DNA from: Thermoplasmata archaeon | GTDB taxonomy: Archaea; Thermoplasmatota; Thermoplasmata; UBA184 | Direction of reading: 5' to 3' | Assembly (NCBI GenBank): GCA_021826525.1 | Contig: JAKAZU010000022.1 | Location: forward strand, 1 to 12,610 | Length of the DNA: 12,610 bases | Part shown: positions 7,286-12,610 of the stretch, piece by piece | Layout of the letters: the number at the start of each line of letters is the position of its first letter | How positions within the stretch are numbered: position 1 is the first letter of the stretch | The notes under the pieces: generated by a model | The model's input: the letters and a program-made list of their open reading frames with translations, nothing else | Database searches by the model: none | What the model was told of the DNA's origin: nothing | Translations under genes and position numbers: made by a program

Positions 7286-7723
7286 TCAGGGCCGGCCGCT
7301 CTTCACCGGGATCTTCAACCGGCGGTGCGCCACCCTGATGCAGGAGTTCTCGTAGAAGTGAGCGCCCGCACGGCGGGCCCTGGCCCCGGCCGCGGGGTTC
7401 TCCACGCCGAGCTGAAGCCAGATCGTGGGCACGTTGCGCGAGAGCGCCTCGTCGACGATCGGGGGAACTTGGTCGCTCTTGCGGAAGACGTCGACGATGT
7501 CGATCGGCACGTCGGAGGGTATGGCGCTCACCGATGGGTACGATCGCTCGCCGAGGATTTCGGTCACCGTGGGGTTGACCGGGACGATTCGGTACCCCTG
7601 CGCTTGGAGGTAGCGCCCCACCTCGTGGGAGTCCCGCTCGGGCTTGTCGGAGAGGCCGACGACGGCGATCGTGCGGGCTCGGGTGAGGATGTCGCGGGTC
7701 GTCGCATCATCCGGGGCGGACAT
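7286..7723 (-). CDS. CoA-binding domain protein (YccU-like)
   Basis: A 145-residue single-domain Rossmann protein of the CoA_binding_2 type. It opens with the nucleotide-binding strand and loop TIAVVGLSDKPERDSHEV (18-35). Next come YLQAQGYRIVPVNP (39-51), SYPSVSAIP, DIVDVFRKSDQVPPIVDEAL and IWLQLGVENPAAGARARRAG. This order is typical of stand-alone CoA-binding proteins related to the N-terminus of succinyl-CoA synthetase alpha. The physiological role of the stand-alone family is unclear. I chose ATG 7723, placed just before the fold. An upstream in-frame GTG at 7798 would overlap pcc1 and add 25 residues of non-conserved Arg-rich sequence. The 58-base gap upstream is the widest within the array down to the bactofilin-like gene, and the bactofilin-like gene follows after 13 bases. 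Confidence 0.88.
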   Translation of the reverse strand: MSAPDDATTRDILTRARTIAVVGLSDKPERDSHEVGRYLQAQGYRIVPVNPTVTEILGERSYPSVSAIPSDVPIDIVDVFRKSDQVPPIVDEALSRNVPTIWLQLGVENPAAGARARRAGAHFYENSCIRVAHRRLKIPVKSGRP

Positions 7724-7781
7724 TCTCCGCACGGACTTCCGGGCGGTTCTTGACGGTATCGGGCCCGGGGAGAGCGGGGGC

Positions 7782-8015
7782 TCACGTCGGCGGCCCACGG
7801 CCCGAGCCGACCGTCCGCTCGGCCGCCTGGATGCAGGCCATCAGGTCCTCGAGCGTCGCGCGGGCGCTCGCCGCCGACGGAGCGATCACGCAGATCTCGA
7901 GCGACTCCGCGACCGTCCTCACTTCGACCTGGCTCGGGTTATCGACCTCGATCGCCGCCGCGATCATCTCGGCCACCCGAGGATCGTCGTATCGACGCGA
8001 TAATGCGACCGTCAC
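7782..8015 (-). CDS. pcc1: KEOPS complex subunit Pcc1
   Basis: A 77-residue protein matching Pcc1, the small dimerising subunit of the KEOPS complex that makes t6A at position 37 of ANN-decoding tRNAs in archaea and eukaryotes. Visible features are an N-terminal strand, the helix DPRVAEMIAAAIEVDNP, two strands (VEVRTVAESLEICVIAP), and a long helix (SARATLEDLMACIQAAERTV). That order and length are typical of archaeal Pcc1. The start is GTG 8013-8015, which overlaps the stop of the DUF1028 gene as GTGA, so translation is probably coupled. No strong Shine-Dalgarno site is seen. The gene is easily missed because the frame stays open for about 930 bases upstream, antisense-like and unconserved. 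Other KEOPS subunits (Kae1, Bud32, Cgi121) are not in the window. Confidence 0.78.
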   Translation of the reverse strand: MTVALSRRYDDPRVAEMIAAAIEVDNPSQVEVRTVAESLEICVIAPSAASARATLEDLMACIQAAERTVGSGRGPPT

Positions 8016-9001
8016 TTGGACGGAGCGGGCTTCTTCCCCGATGCGTCTCCTCCCGCCGCGGCCCCGGGTCCGCGCTCGAGCGCGTGCGGCTGGATCGGCT
8101 GTGTCTTCGTTCGACGCTGTATCTCGGCCTGAGCCGCATCCGCGAGGTAGCGCACGATCGACGGCCAGACCTTGTCGTCGTCGCGCATCTTGTTCTCGAA
8201 GTTGTTCTCGTTGACGAACTTGCGGAACGCCGCGCGGCTGGCCTCGTCCCAGGTACCGCTTGGGCGGCCCGGGTAGTACCCCAAGACGCCGAGGTCGTGC
8301 TGGAGCGCCTTCCCGACGTCCCCGTCGATCGGAAGCAGGGTCGCCGGATCCTCCCGGCTCAGCATCGTGAGGTCGTAGAGCCGAAAGACGCGCTTGAGCT
8401 CCTCGATCGGGGCGGGATGGTCGTCCACGCGGATATCGACCCATCGGTCGCTCCCGGCGTCGTAGCCGCCCTTCTCCCGAACGATGAGCAGCGCGGCGGA
8501 CTGCATCCCCCGGCGGTCGCCACCTTCCCGTTGGCCGGCCGACAACGCGGCCAGGAGGCGTTCCGGCAGGTCGCCGGGCGTCCGCTCGTAGGTTCGGGCC
8601 ATCGCCGGCACCACGGCGGGGCCGAACAGAATGTTCCCCTGGCAGGCGAACCCATTGCCCACCTCGTGCCCGGCCCACTCCATGCACTTCGCGCCGGTGA
8701 ACGCAGCGGCCTCTCCCTTCCGATCGACGACGCCCAGCTGGCGCTCGTCCTTGCCCGGGTCCGAGGAGGTCAGCGAGCGCACGACATCGGCCGCCGAGCG
8801 GCCCTCGGCGAGCATCTTCAAGCCCTCGGGCCCGTAGCGCACGTTCGCGAACGCCTGCGTCGCGAGGGCGCCGACGTTCGCTTGCGCCCACGGGACGACC
8901 GAGCCGACGCTGATGAACTTCGATTGGACGGCGACGCCCCATGCCCGGCCGGCGGGGTCGTAGGCGACGATCGAGAAGGTCCCGAACCGAGGTTCCGACA
9001 T
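8012..9001 (-). CDS. DUF1028 family protein with peptidoglycan-binding-like C-terminal domain
   Basis: A 329-residue protein. Residues 1-195 match DUF1028, an Ntn-hydrolase-like family of unknown reaction. They begin TFSIVAYDPAGRAWGVAVQSKF and continue with SVVPWAQANVGALATQAFANVRYGP, LGVVDRKGEAAAFTG, GNGFACQGNIL and WVDIRVDDHPAPIEELKRVF. Residues about 205-290 (LPIDGDVGKALQHDLGVLGYYPG, then WDEASRAAFRKFVNENN) resemble the small peptidoglycan-binding-like helical domain often fused to DUF1028. The last 40 residues are low-complexity and basic. No signal peptide is apparent. ATG 9001 sits exactly at the family's N-terminus; only a weak Shine-Dalgarno site is present. It lies 32 bases after the preceding gene and overlaps pcc1 by 4 bases. 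The family assignment is firm, the function unknown. Confidence 0.85.
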   Translation of the reverse strand: MSEPRFGTFSIVAYDPAGRAWGVAVQSKFISVGSVVPWAQANVGALATQAFANVRYGPEGLKMLAEGRSAADVVRSLTSSDPGKDERQLGVVDRKGEAAAFTGAKCMEWAGHEVGNGFACQGNILFGPAVVPAMARTYERTPGDLPERLLAALSAGQREGGDRRGMQSAALLIVREKGGYDAGSDRWVDIRVDDHPAPIEELKRVFRLYDLTMLSREDPATLLPIDGDVGKALQHDLGVLGYYPGRPSGTWDEASRAAFRKFVNENNFENKMRDDDKVWPSIVRYLADAAQAEIQRRTKTQPIQPHALERGPGAAAGGDASGKKPAPSK

Positions 9002-9033
9002 CGTCTCGCCCGGAGGCAAACGTCCCTGTAAGC

Positions 9034-9378
9034 CTACCGCGGGGGAGGACCCGAGGCCCCGGGGACGCCGGCCGCCATTCCCAGAACGCCGATCAACCGT
9101 TCGATGACCTCCCGCGCGCGGGCGCGGTCGCGCTCGCGGTAGGCCCTCTCGGCGGCCCGGAGCTCGCGTTCCCACGACGGATCTTCGCGCCCGGAGGAAC
9201 GCAGGAGGTCGATCAGGCGGGCGGCGAGGCGGATGCGCTGGGCGAGGCGATCCTCTTCCTCGGAGGGAGGCCCCTGGTCCGGGGATCCCGCCGGGACATA
9301 GCCCGCGAGACCCCGCGGCCAGCTCGTGACCTCGCCTTCGTCCCGGCGTACGACGGACCGATCCCCGTCGCTCCCCAC
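9034..9378 (-). CDS. Uncharacterised helical protein (114 residues)
   Basis: I do not recognise a family. After a disordered-looking start (1-40), two predicted helical stretches follow: EEEDRLAQRIRLAARLIDLLRSS (40-62) and a charged helix pair (68-101) containing ELRAAERAYRERDRARARE and VIERLIGVLG. The C-terminus is Gly/Pro-rich. The GTG at 9376-9378 lies 7 bases after the upstream stop with an AGGT a few bases before it, which is why I chose it; codon choice upstream of that point loses coding character. The helix pair shares the pattern L-x-x-A-E-x-A-Y-x-x-R-x4-A-x5-R-L with the protein encoded immediately upstream, so the two may be distant relatives or partners. No catalytic motif, membrane segment or metal site is visible. 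Confidence 0.65.
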   Translation of the reverse strand: MGSDGDRSVVRRDEGEVTSWPRGLAGYVPAGSPDQGPPSEEEDRLAQRIRLAARLIDLLRSSGREDPSWERELRAAERAYRERDRARAREVIERLIGVLGMAAGVPGASGPPPR

Positions 9379-9385
9379 GGCCGAC

Positions 9386-10015
9386 CTATGCCTCTTCGGG
9401 CGGGGCGGGAGCCGCCGCGGCCGTCGCCCGGCTCGCCGCCGCCTTCGGCAGGGGCACCTTCGCCCGCAGGGCCTCCCAGATGGGGTCGATCGCCGCGTAG
9501 AGGTCCGCGACGGGGCCCCCGCTCGCAAACGCGGCGCGAGCCGTCTCGGCGGTGGTCTCGAAACCCCCCACGTCGATCCCCTTCGTCTTCGCCCAAGCGA
9601 TGCTCGCGATCACGAGGGCCACCTGGGTCTCGCCGGTCTTTCGGGCCTTCATCGCCTCCCTCTCCTCGGGAGAGGCGCGGAACTCGGGATCCCATTGCGG
9701 CGGATGGGGGGGTGGGATCGGGACCCGGAGCTCGCGGAACGGTGGGGGAAGCGTCGGCCAGCGGGGCTCGTGGAATCGGATCGCGAGGCGATCGAGCTGG
9801 CTCTCGGCCTCGCGCCACTCCCGGGCTCCGTACGCCGCCTCGGCCTTCTCCAACGGCTCGGTGAGCTCCCGGCTCGGCGCGCCGCGCCACACGTCGAGGC
9901 TGAGCGCGATCCGGCTGGGGGCGAGGCGGCGCAGAACGCGTCGCTCGGGCGCGTCGACGGTCGGTGGGGGGGATGGGGCCGCCATCTCGGGCGGCCGGTT
10001 CGGTGCGCCCGGCAT
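9386..10015 (-). CDS. Uncharacterised protein with TPR-like helical hairpin (209 residues)
   Basis: I do not recognise a family. Residues 51-82 form a likely helical hairpin (LTEPLEKAEAAYGAREWREA, then ESQLDRLAIRF) of the kind seen in TPR-like or MIT-like repeats. A proline-rich linker (84-108) follows. Next is a compact region (about 118-190) containing EEREAMKARKTGETQVALV and DLYAAIDPIWEALRAKVPLP, which looks like the folded, probably conserved, core. The C-terminus is an Ala/Pro tail. ATG 10015 has GGGAG five bases upstream and follows the reductase stop by 21 bases, so it is probably in the ferredoxin-reductase operon. The next gene starts 7 bases downstream and shares the hairpin pattern. 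No membrane segment or signal peptide is seen, and nothing ties it directly to lipid reduction except position. Confidence 0.7.
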   Translation of the reverse strand: MPGAPNRPPEMAAPSPPPTVDAPERRVLRRLAPSRIALSLDVWRGAPSRELTEPLEKAEAAYGAREWREAESQLDRLAIRFHEPRWPTLPPPFRELRVPIPPPHPPQWDPEFRASPEEREAMKARKTGETQVALVIASIAWAKTKGIDVGGFETTAETARAAFASGGPVADLYAAIDPIWEALRAKVPLPKAAASRATAAAAPAPPEEA

Positions 10016-10036
10016 CGCTGCTCCCGATCCGCGGCG

Positions 10037-11227
10037 TTACAGGAACGCCTCGAACTCCTTCGTGACGTCCGGGTACTTATCGTGGACGGCCTTCAGGATG
10101 TTGTGGACGCTGAGCTTCTCGAGGCGAACGCCCTGCAGCGCGTCGATGATCTTGTCGAACGTCGCGTCGGAGAGCGTGCAGAGCTTCTCCTTCGCGTACC
10201 AGTTCCGGTAGAGCTTTTCCTCGAGCTTCGCGCGCCAGCCCTTCTCATAGCGGTCGAGGAACGCGCGGGAGGGGTCCCCCGCGTGGACCGCCTGCGCCGC
10301 GACCTCGCCGCAGATCTTTCCGGCGATGCAACCGTTTGCAATCCCGCCGCCCGTGAGCGGGTCGATCATACGGGCCGCATCCCCGACGAGCATGAGCCCG
10401 TCGGTAACCGACTGCTTTACCGGTTGGGAGATCGAAACGCCGCCGCCGACGACATCGATCGTCTTCCCCTTCGAGTAGGCGGGGTGCTTCGCGATCCAGG
10501 CGTCGAGGTACGTGCGGGGGTCGGCCATTCCCCGGACCTTGCTGAGCTGCACCCCGATCCCGACGTTCGCGAGCCCGTCGGCCTTCGGGAAGACCCAGAC
10601 GTAGCCGCCCGGGGCCACCTCGCCCAGGTAGAAGTCGCAGTAGCGGGTATCGCAATCGACGTTCGTCATACGGTACTGTAGGCACGTGTCCATGTCCCGC
10701 AGCGCGATGTTCGTGGGAAGTCCGGCCCACCGGCCGACCTGACTCTCGAACCCATCGGCGCCGATCGTGACCGTTGCGCGGATCTCGAACGGCTCTCCGA
10801 ACTGCTTGACCCGGGCGCCGGCGACCCGGCCGCCCTCCTTCAGGATCCCGGTGGCCGCCGTCTTGAGCCGGATCTCGGTGCCCGCGTTCGCGGCGTCGAT
10901 CGCGAGCGCCTTGTCGAACCCATCGCGCTCGACGACGTAGCCGACCTCGTTGCCGGCGTGCTTTTCGTTGATCTCGAAGACCTGCTCGCGCGGGGAGAAG
11001 ATGCGAGCCCCCTCGACCTCCAGGTTGACCCATGCGCCGGGAGTGATGCCCACCTCGGGCAGCCAGGACTTGCTCATCCCCTCCCCGCAGCGAACGGGGC
11101 TGCCGATCTCCTGCCGCTTCTCGATCATGAGGACCCGAGCGCCGTTCTTCGCGGCCCACTTCGCGGTCATGCTACCGGCGGGACCCGCGCCAATGACGAG
11201 GACGTCGGTTTTCAGATTCTGGACCAT
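10037..11227 (-). CDS. Geranylgeranyl reductase family protein (archaeal lipid saturation)
   Basis: A 396-residue FAD-dependent reductase that most likely hydrogenates the geranylgeranyl chains of archaeal glycerophospholipids (digeranylgeranylglycerophospholipid reductase). The N-terminal FAD motif is VIGAGPAGS (11-19). The family motif PVRCGEG follows at 44-50, with Cys47 in the catalytic region of characterised enzymes. The second FAD contact, GDAARMIDPLTGGGI, is at 282-296. The WVFPK and VGIGV strands also fit the family. Length is typical. ATG 11227 has GGGAGGT five bases or less upstream. It follows a ferredoxin gene by 16 bases, the likely electron donor; a neighbouring ferredoxin supports the equivalent enzyme in Methanosarcina. 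Distant paralogues act on other isoprenoids, so the exact substrate is inferred from archaeal context. Confidence 0.9.
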   Translation of the reverse strand: MVQNLKTDVLVIGAGPAGSMTAKWAAKNGARVLMIEKRQEIGSPVRCGEGMSKSWLPEVGITPGAWVNLEVEGARIFSPREQVFEINEKHAGNEVGYVVERDGFDKALAIDAANAGTEIRLKTAATGILKEGGRVAGARVKQFGEPFEIRATVTIGADGFESQVGRWAGLPTNIALRDMDTCLQYRMTNVDCDTRYCDFYLGEVAPGGYVWVFPKADGLANVGIGVQLSKVRGMADPRTYLDAWIAKHPAYSKGKTIDVVGGGVSISQPVKQSVTDGLMLVGDAARMIDPLTGGGIANGCIAGKICGEVAAQAVHAGDPSRAFLDRYEKGWRAKLEEKLYRNWYAKEKLCTLSDATFDKIIDALQGVRLEKLSVHNILKAVHDKYPDVTKEFEAFL

Positions 11228-11243
11228 GCGACCTCCCGCCTAC

Positions 11244-11435
11244 CTACCCGATCTCGATCGCGCCGACCGGGCACGCCTTGACGCAGATCTCGCAGCGGGT
11301 GCAGACCCGCTCGTCAAACGTGATCCGGGTCTCGTCGAGATAGATGCAGTTGAGCGGACAGATCCCGACGCAGGCTCCGCAGTAAATGCACAGCTGGCCG
11401 GACGACTCGATGTGCAGGCTCTTCTTGTTCACCAT
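11244..11435 (-). CDS. 2[4Fe-4S] ferredoxin
   Basis: A 63-residue low-potential electron carrier. Two full cluster motifs are present: CIYCGACVGICP (Cys16, 19, 22 and 26) and CTRCEICVKACP (Cys45, 48, 51 and 55), each followed by the usual Pro. One additional cysteine, Cys30, follows the first motif. The protein is cytoplasmic. Its gene lies 16 bases ahead of the geranylgeranyl reductase gene on the same strand, and I infer that it delivers electrons to that flavoenzyme. A TATA-like box at 11466-11473 gives the pair its own promoter, separate from the thioredoxin reductase gene. There is no strong Shine-Dalgarno site before ATG 11435, in keeping with a short or absent leader. Confidence 0.95.
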   Translation of the reverse strand: MVNKKSLHIESSGQLCIYCGACVGICPLNCIYLDETRITFDERVCTRCEICVKACPVGAIEIG

Positions 11436-11465
11436 CGGCGGCGCGCCCGTGCCACGTGGGGGGCC

Positions 11466-11473
11466 ATATTAAA
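11466..11473 (-). promoter_or_regulatory. TATA box for the ferredoxin-reductase operon
   Basis: Read on the minus strand this is TTTAATAT, a good archaeal TATA match, centred about 34 bases upstream of ATG 11435 in a 59-base gap. The rest of the gap is GC-rich. Transcription would begin a few bases before the start codon. Confidence 0.6.
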
Positions 11474-11494
11474 GGCCTGCCCGGATGCGCTCGG

Positions 11495-12466
11495 TCACGT
11501 CGGCGGTGGTCCGACAGGTAGGGGCGCCTCCTCCTCGAGGAACTTCTCCGCGTCCAGGGCGGCCATGCACCCGAGCCCGGCGGCGCTGACGGCCTGGCGG
11601 TACCGGTGGTCGTAGACGTCCCCCGCCGCGAAGACTCCGTCCACGCTCGTGCGCGTGATATCATGGGTCTTGACGTAGCCCTTGCCATCGAGCTCGAGCG
11701 CTCCCCGGAAGACTTCGGTCGCGGGGTCGTGGCCGATTGCGACGAAGAGACCCTGGGCCGGGAGGGTCCGGCTCTCACCGGAACCGTGCTCCCGGACGAC
11801 GATCCCCTCGACGGTCTCTTTTCCGAAGACGTCGACGACATCGGCGTCCATCACAAAGCTGATCTTGGGGTGCGCGCGCGCCCGTGCCTGAAGGATGCGG
11901 CTCGCCCGCAGGTGCGGGCGGCGGTGGACGACCGTGACGTGCGTGGCGAACTTCGTCAAGAAGAGGGCCTCCTCCATCGCGGAGTCTCCACCACCGACCA
12001 CGACGAGTTCGCGGCCTTTGAAGAAGAACCCGTCGCAGGTCGCGCACGCCGAGACGCCCTTTCCGCGAAGCCGTTGCTCGTTGGGGAGCTCCAGCCAACG
12101 CGCGTTCGCGCCGGTCGCCACGATCACGCTCCGGGCCCGAACGTCCCCGTTCGTGCCCGTCCGAAGTACGAACGGTCGGCGGGTGAAGTCGACGCCGATC
12201 ACGTTGTCGTCCAGGAACCGGGCGCCGAACTTCGCGGCCTGCTTACGGAAGAGCTCGATCAGTTCCGGACCCTGGATACCGTCGGGGAAGCCGGGGTAGT
12301 TCTCAATCTCGCTGGTCAGCATCAGCTGGCCGCCGGCCGGGACCCCTCCGATCACCAGGGGATCGAGGTTCGCGCGCGCCGCGTAGAGGGCCGCCGTGAG
12401 GCCGGCCGGCCCACTGCCGACTATAGCAAGGCGAACGTTGGTCACCGCCGCTTCGGTCACGTCCAC
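11495..12466 (-). CDS. trxB: Thioredoxin reductase (NADPH-dependent flavoprotein)
   Basis: A 323-residue low-molecular-weight thioredoxin reductase that passes electrons from NADPH through FAD to a thioredoxin-like partner. The FAD motif GSGPAG is at 17-22, followed by GGQLMLTSEIENYPGFP. The redox-active pair is CATC (Cys141, Cys144). The pyridine-nucleotide motif GGGDSAMEE starts at 158, and HRRPHLRAS carries the arginines usually associated with NADPH. FAAGDVYD and the C-terminal RQAVSAAGLGCMAALDAEKFL complete the fold. All key residues are intact; a short Pro-rich tail ends the protein. Start GTG 12466 has GGAGGG 11 bases upstream (12478-12483); GTG at 12460 or 12445 are alternatives. No thioredoxin gene is visible nearby, so the partner is encoded elsewhere or in the cut gene upstream. 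Confidence 0.95.
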   Translation of the reverse strand: MDVTEAAVTNVRLAIVGSGPAGLTAALYAARANLDPLVIGGVPAGGQLMLTSEIENYPGFPDGIQGPELIELFRKQAAKFGARFLDDNVIGVDFTRRPFVLRTGTNGDVRARSVIVATGANARWLELPNEQRLRGKGVSACATCDGFFFKGRELVVVGGGDSAMEEALFLTKFATHVTVVHRRPHLRASRILQARARAHPKISFVMDADVVDVFGKETVEGIVVREHGSGESRTLPAQGLFVAIGHDPATEVFRGALELDGKGYVKTHDITRTSVDGVFAAGDVYDHRYRQAVSAAGLGCMAALDAEKFLEEEAPLPVGPPPT

Positions 12467-12483
12467 ACCGGAAGGGACCCTCC

Positions 12484-12490
12484 GTTAAAG
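12484..12490 (-). promoter_or_regulatory. Possible TATA element of the thioredoxin reductase gene
   Basis: CTTTAAC on the minus strand lies 18-24 bases upstream of GTG 12466, in the 43-base gap after the edge gene. It is flanked by a 4-base inverted repeat (CTCC/GGAG). The distance is slightly short for GTG 12466 and better for a transcript starting near 12460. It is a weak call. Confidence 0.35.
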
Positions 12491-12509
12491 GAGTCGCGCT
12501 CCCCGGGGC

Positions 12510-12610
12510 CTATTCCTTACGAAGGGGTAACCGGACCTGGTCCGGGCCGACCGGCTCTCCGTAGCGAGATCGATAGAAGACGAGGGGAAGGCCGTCCGGG
12601 CCGGTCAGAT
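12510..12610 (-). CDS. C-terminal end of an unidentified gene (5' part outside window)
   Basis: The last 32 codons of a minus-strand frame, ending at TAG 12510-12512, are in the window. The visible residues end YGEPVGPDQVRLPLRKE, and the third codon positions are strongly GC-rich, like the neighbouring genes. It would read in the same direction as the thioredoxin reductase gene, 43 bases ahead of it. The fragment is too short to assign a family, and it could be a chance open frame. Confidence 0.5.
   Translation of the reverse strand, partial: LTGPDGLPLVFYRSRYGEPVGPDQVRLPLRKE

Noticed and set aside
7758..7767. GC palindrome in the gap between pcc1 and the CoA-binding gene as a terminator
   Set aside because: The self-complementary core is only 8 bases with no T-tract on either side; short GC palindromes are expected at this base composition.
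8018..8942. Upstream part of the open frame that ends in pcc1
   Set aside because: It overlaps the conserved DUF1028 gene in another frame and has no recognisable domain; only the last 77 codons are supported.
12531..12545. Palindrome CCGGACC-T-GGTCCGG as a possible terminator or operator
   Set aside because: It lies inside the coding end of the edge gene, before its stop, with a one-base loop and no T-run; more likely codon composition.
1..12610. Search for tRNA or rRNA genes, CRISPR arrays, IS ends or attachment sites
   Set aside because: All gaps between genes are about 110 bases or less and hold no cloverleaf, regularly spaced repeats, transposase-like frame or terminal inverted repeat that I could see.

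Overview
The window most likely comes from a GC-rich archaeon, probably euryarchaeal and possibly a high-GC member of Thermoplasmatota. The lineage call is an inference. It rests on an archaeal-lipid geranylgeranyl reductase next to a 2[4Fe-4S] ferredoxin, a KEOPS Pcc1 subunit, an AMMECR1 protein, a response regulator with a DUF835-like middle domain and an archaeal-style winged helix, and AT-rich TATA-like boxes about 25-40 bp upstream of several start codons. Coding density is very high: no gap exceeds about 110 bases, and I see no rRNA, tRNA, CRISPR array, IS element or phage gene.

Left part (1-3489). A minus-strand gene cut by the window edge encodes a receiver-like N-terminus with a degraded acidic pocket. 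Its start faces that of a soluble PAS-PAS histidine kinase (257-1678). The kinase stop overlaps the GTG start of a response regulator (1675-2808), so kinase and regulator form a two-component pair. The regulator reads receiver, then DUF835-like domain, then winged helix. The short divergent intergenic region carries a near-identical direct repeat that may hold both promoters. An AMMECR1-domain protein (2854-3489) follows on the plus strand.

Centre and right (3110-11435, minus strand). A tight array reads, in transcription order: ferredoxin, geranylgeranyl reductase, two uncharacterised helical proteins, a DUF1028 protein, Pcc1, a CoA-binding protein, a bactofilin-like protein, and isoleucyl-tRNA synthetase behind its own TATA box. 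Gaps run from a 4-base overlap to 58 bases. Ferredoxin and reductase together should saturate the isoprenoid chains of membrane lipids. Pcc1 (t6A37 tRNA modification) and IleRS share a link to tRNA-Ile. The other members have no evident common pathway.

Far right. A thioredoxin reductase (11495-12466) and the C-terminal end of an unidentified gene (12510-12610) lie on the minus strand.

The most unusual structure is the convergent junction of ileS and the AMMECR1 gene. The ileS frame runs 380 bases into the antisense of the AMMECR1 gene before its first stop, adding about 125 residues of which more than a third are arginine. No stop occurs in any of the three minus-strand frames across that stretch, so a simple frameshift does not explain it.
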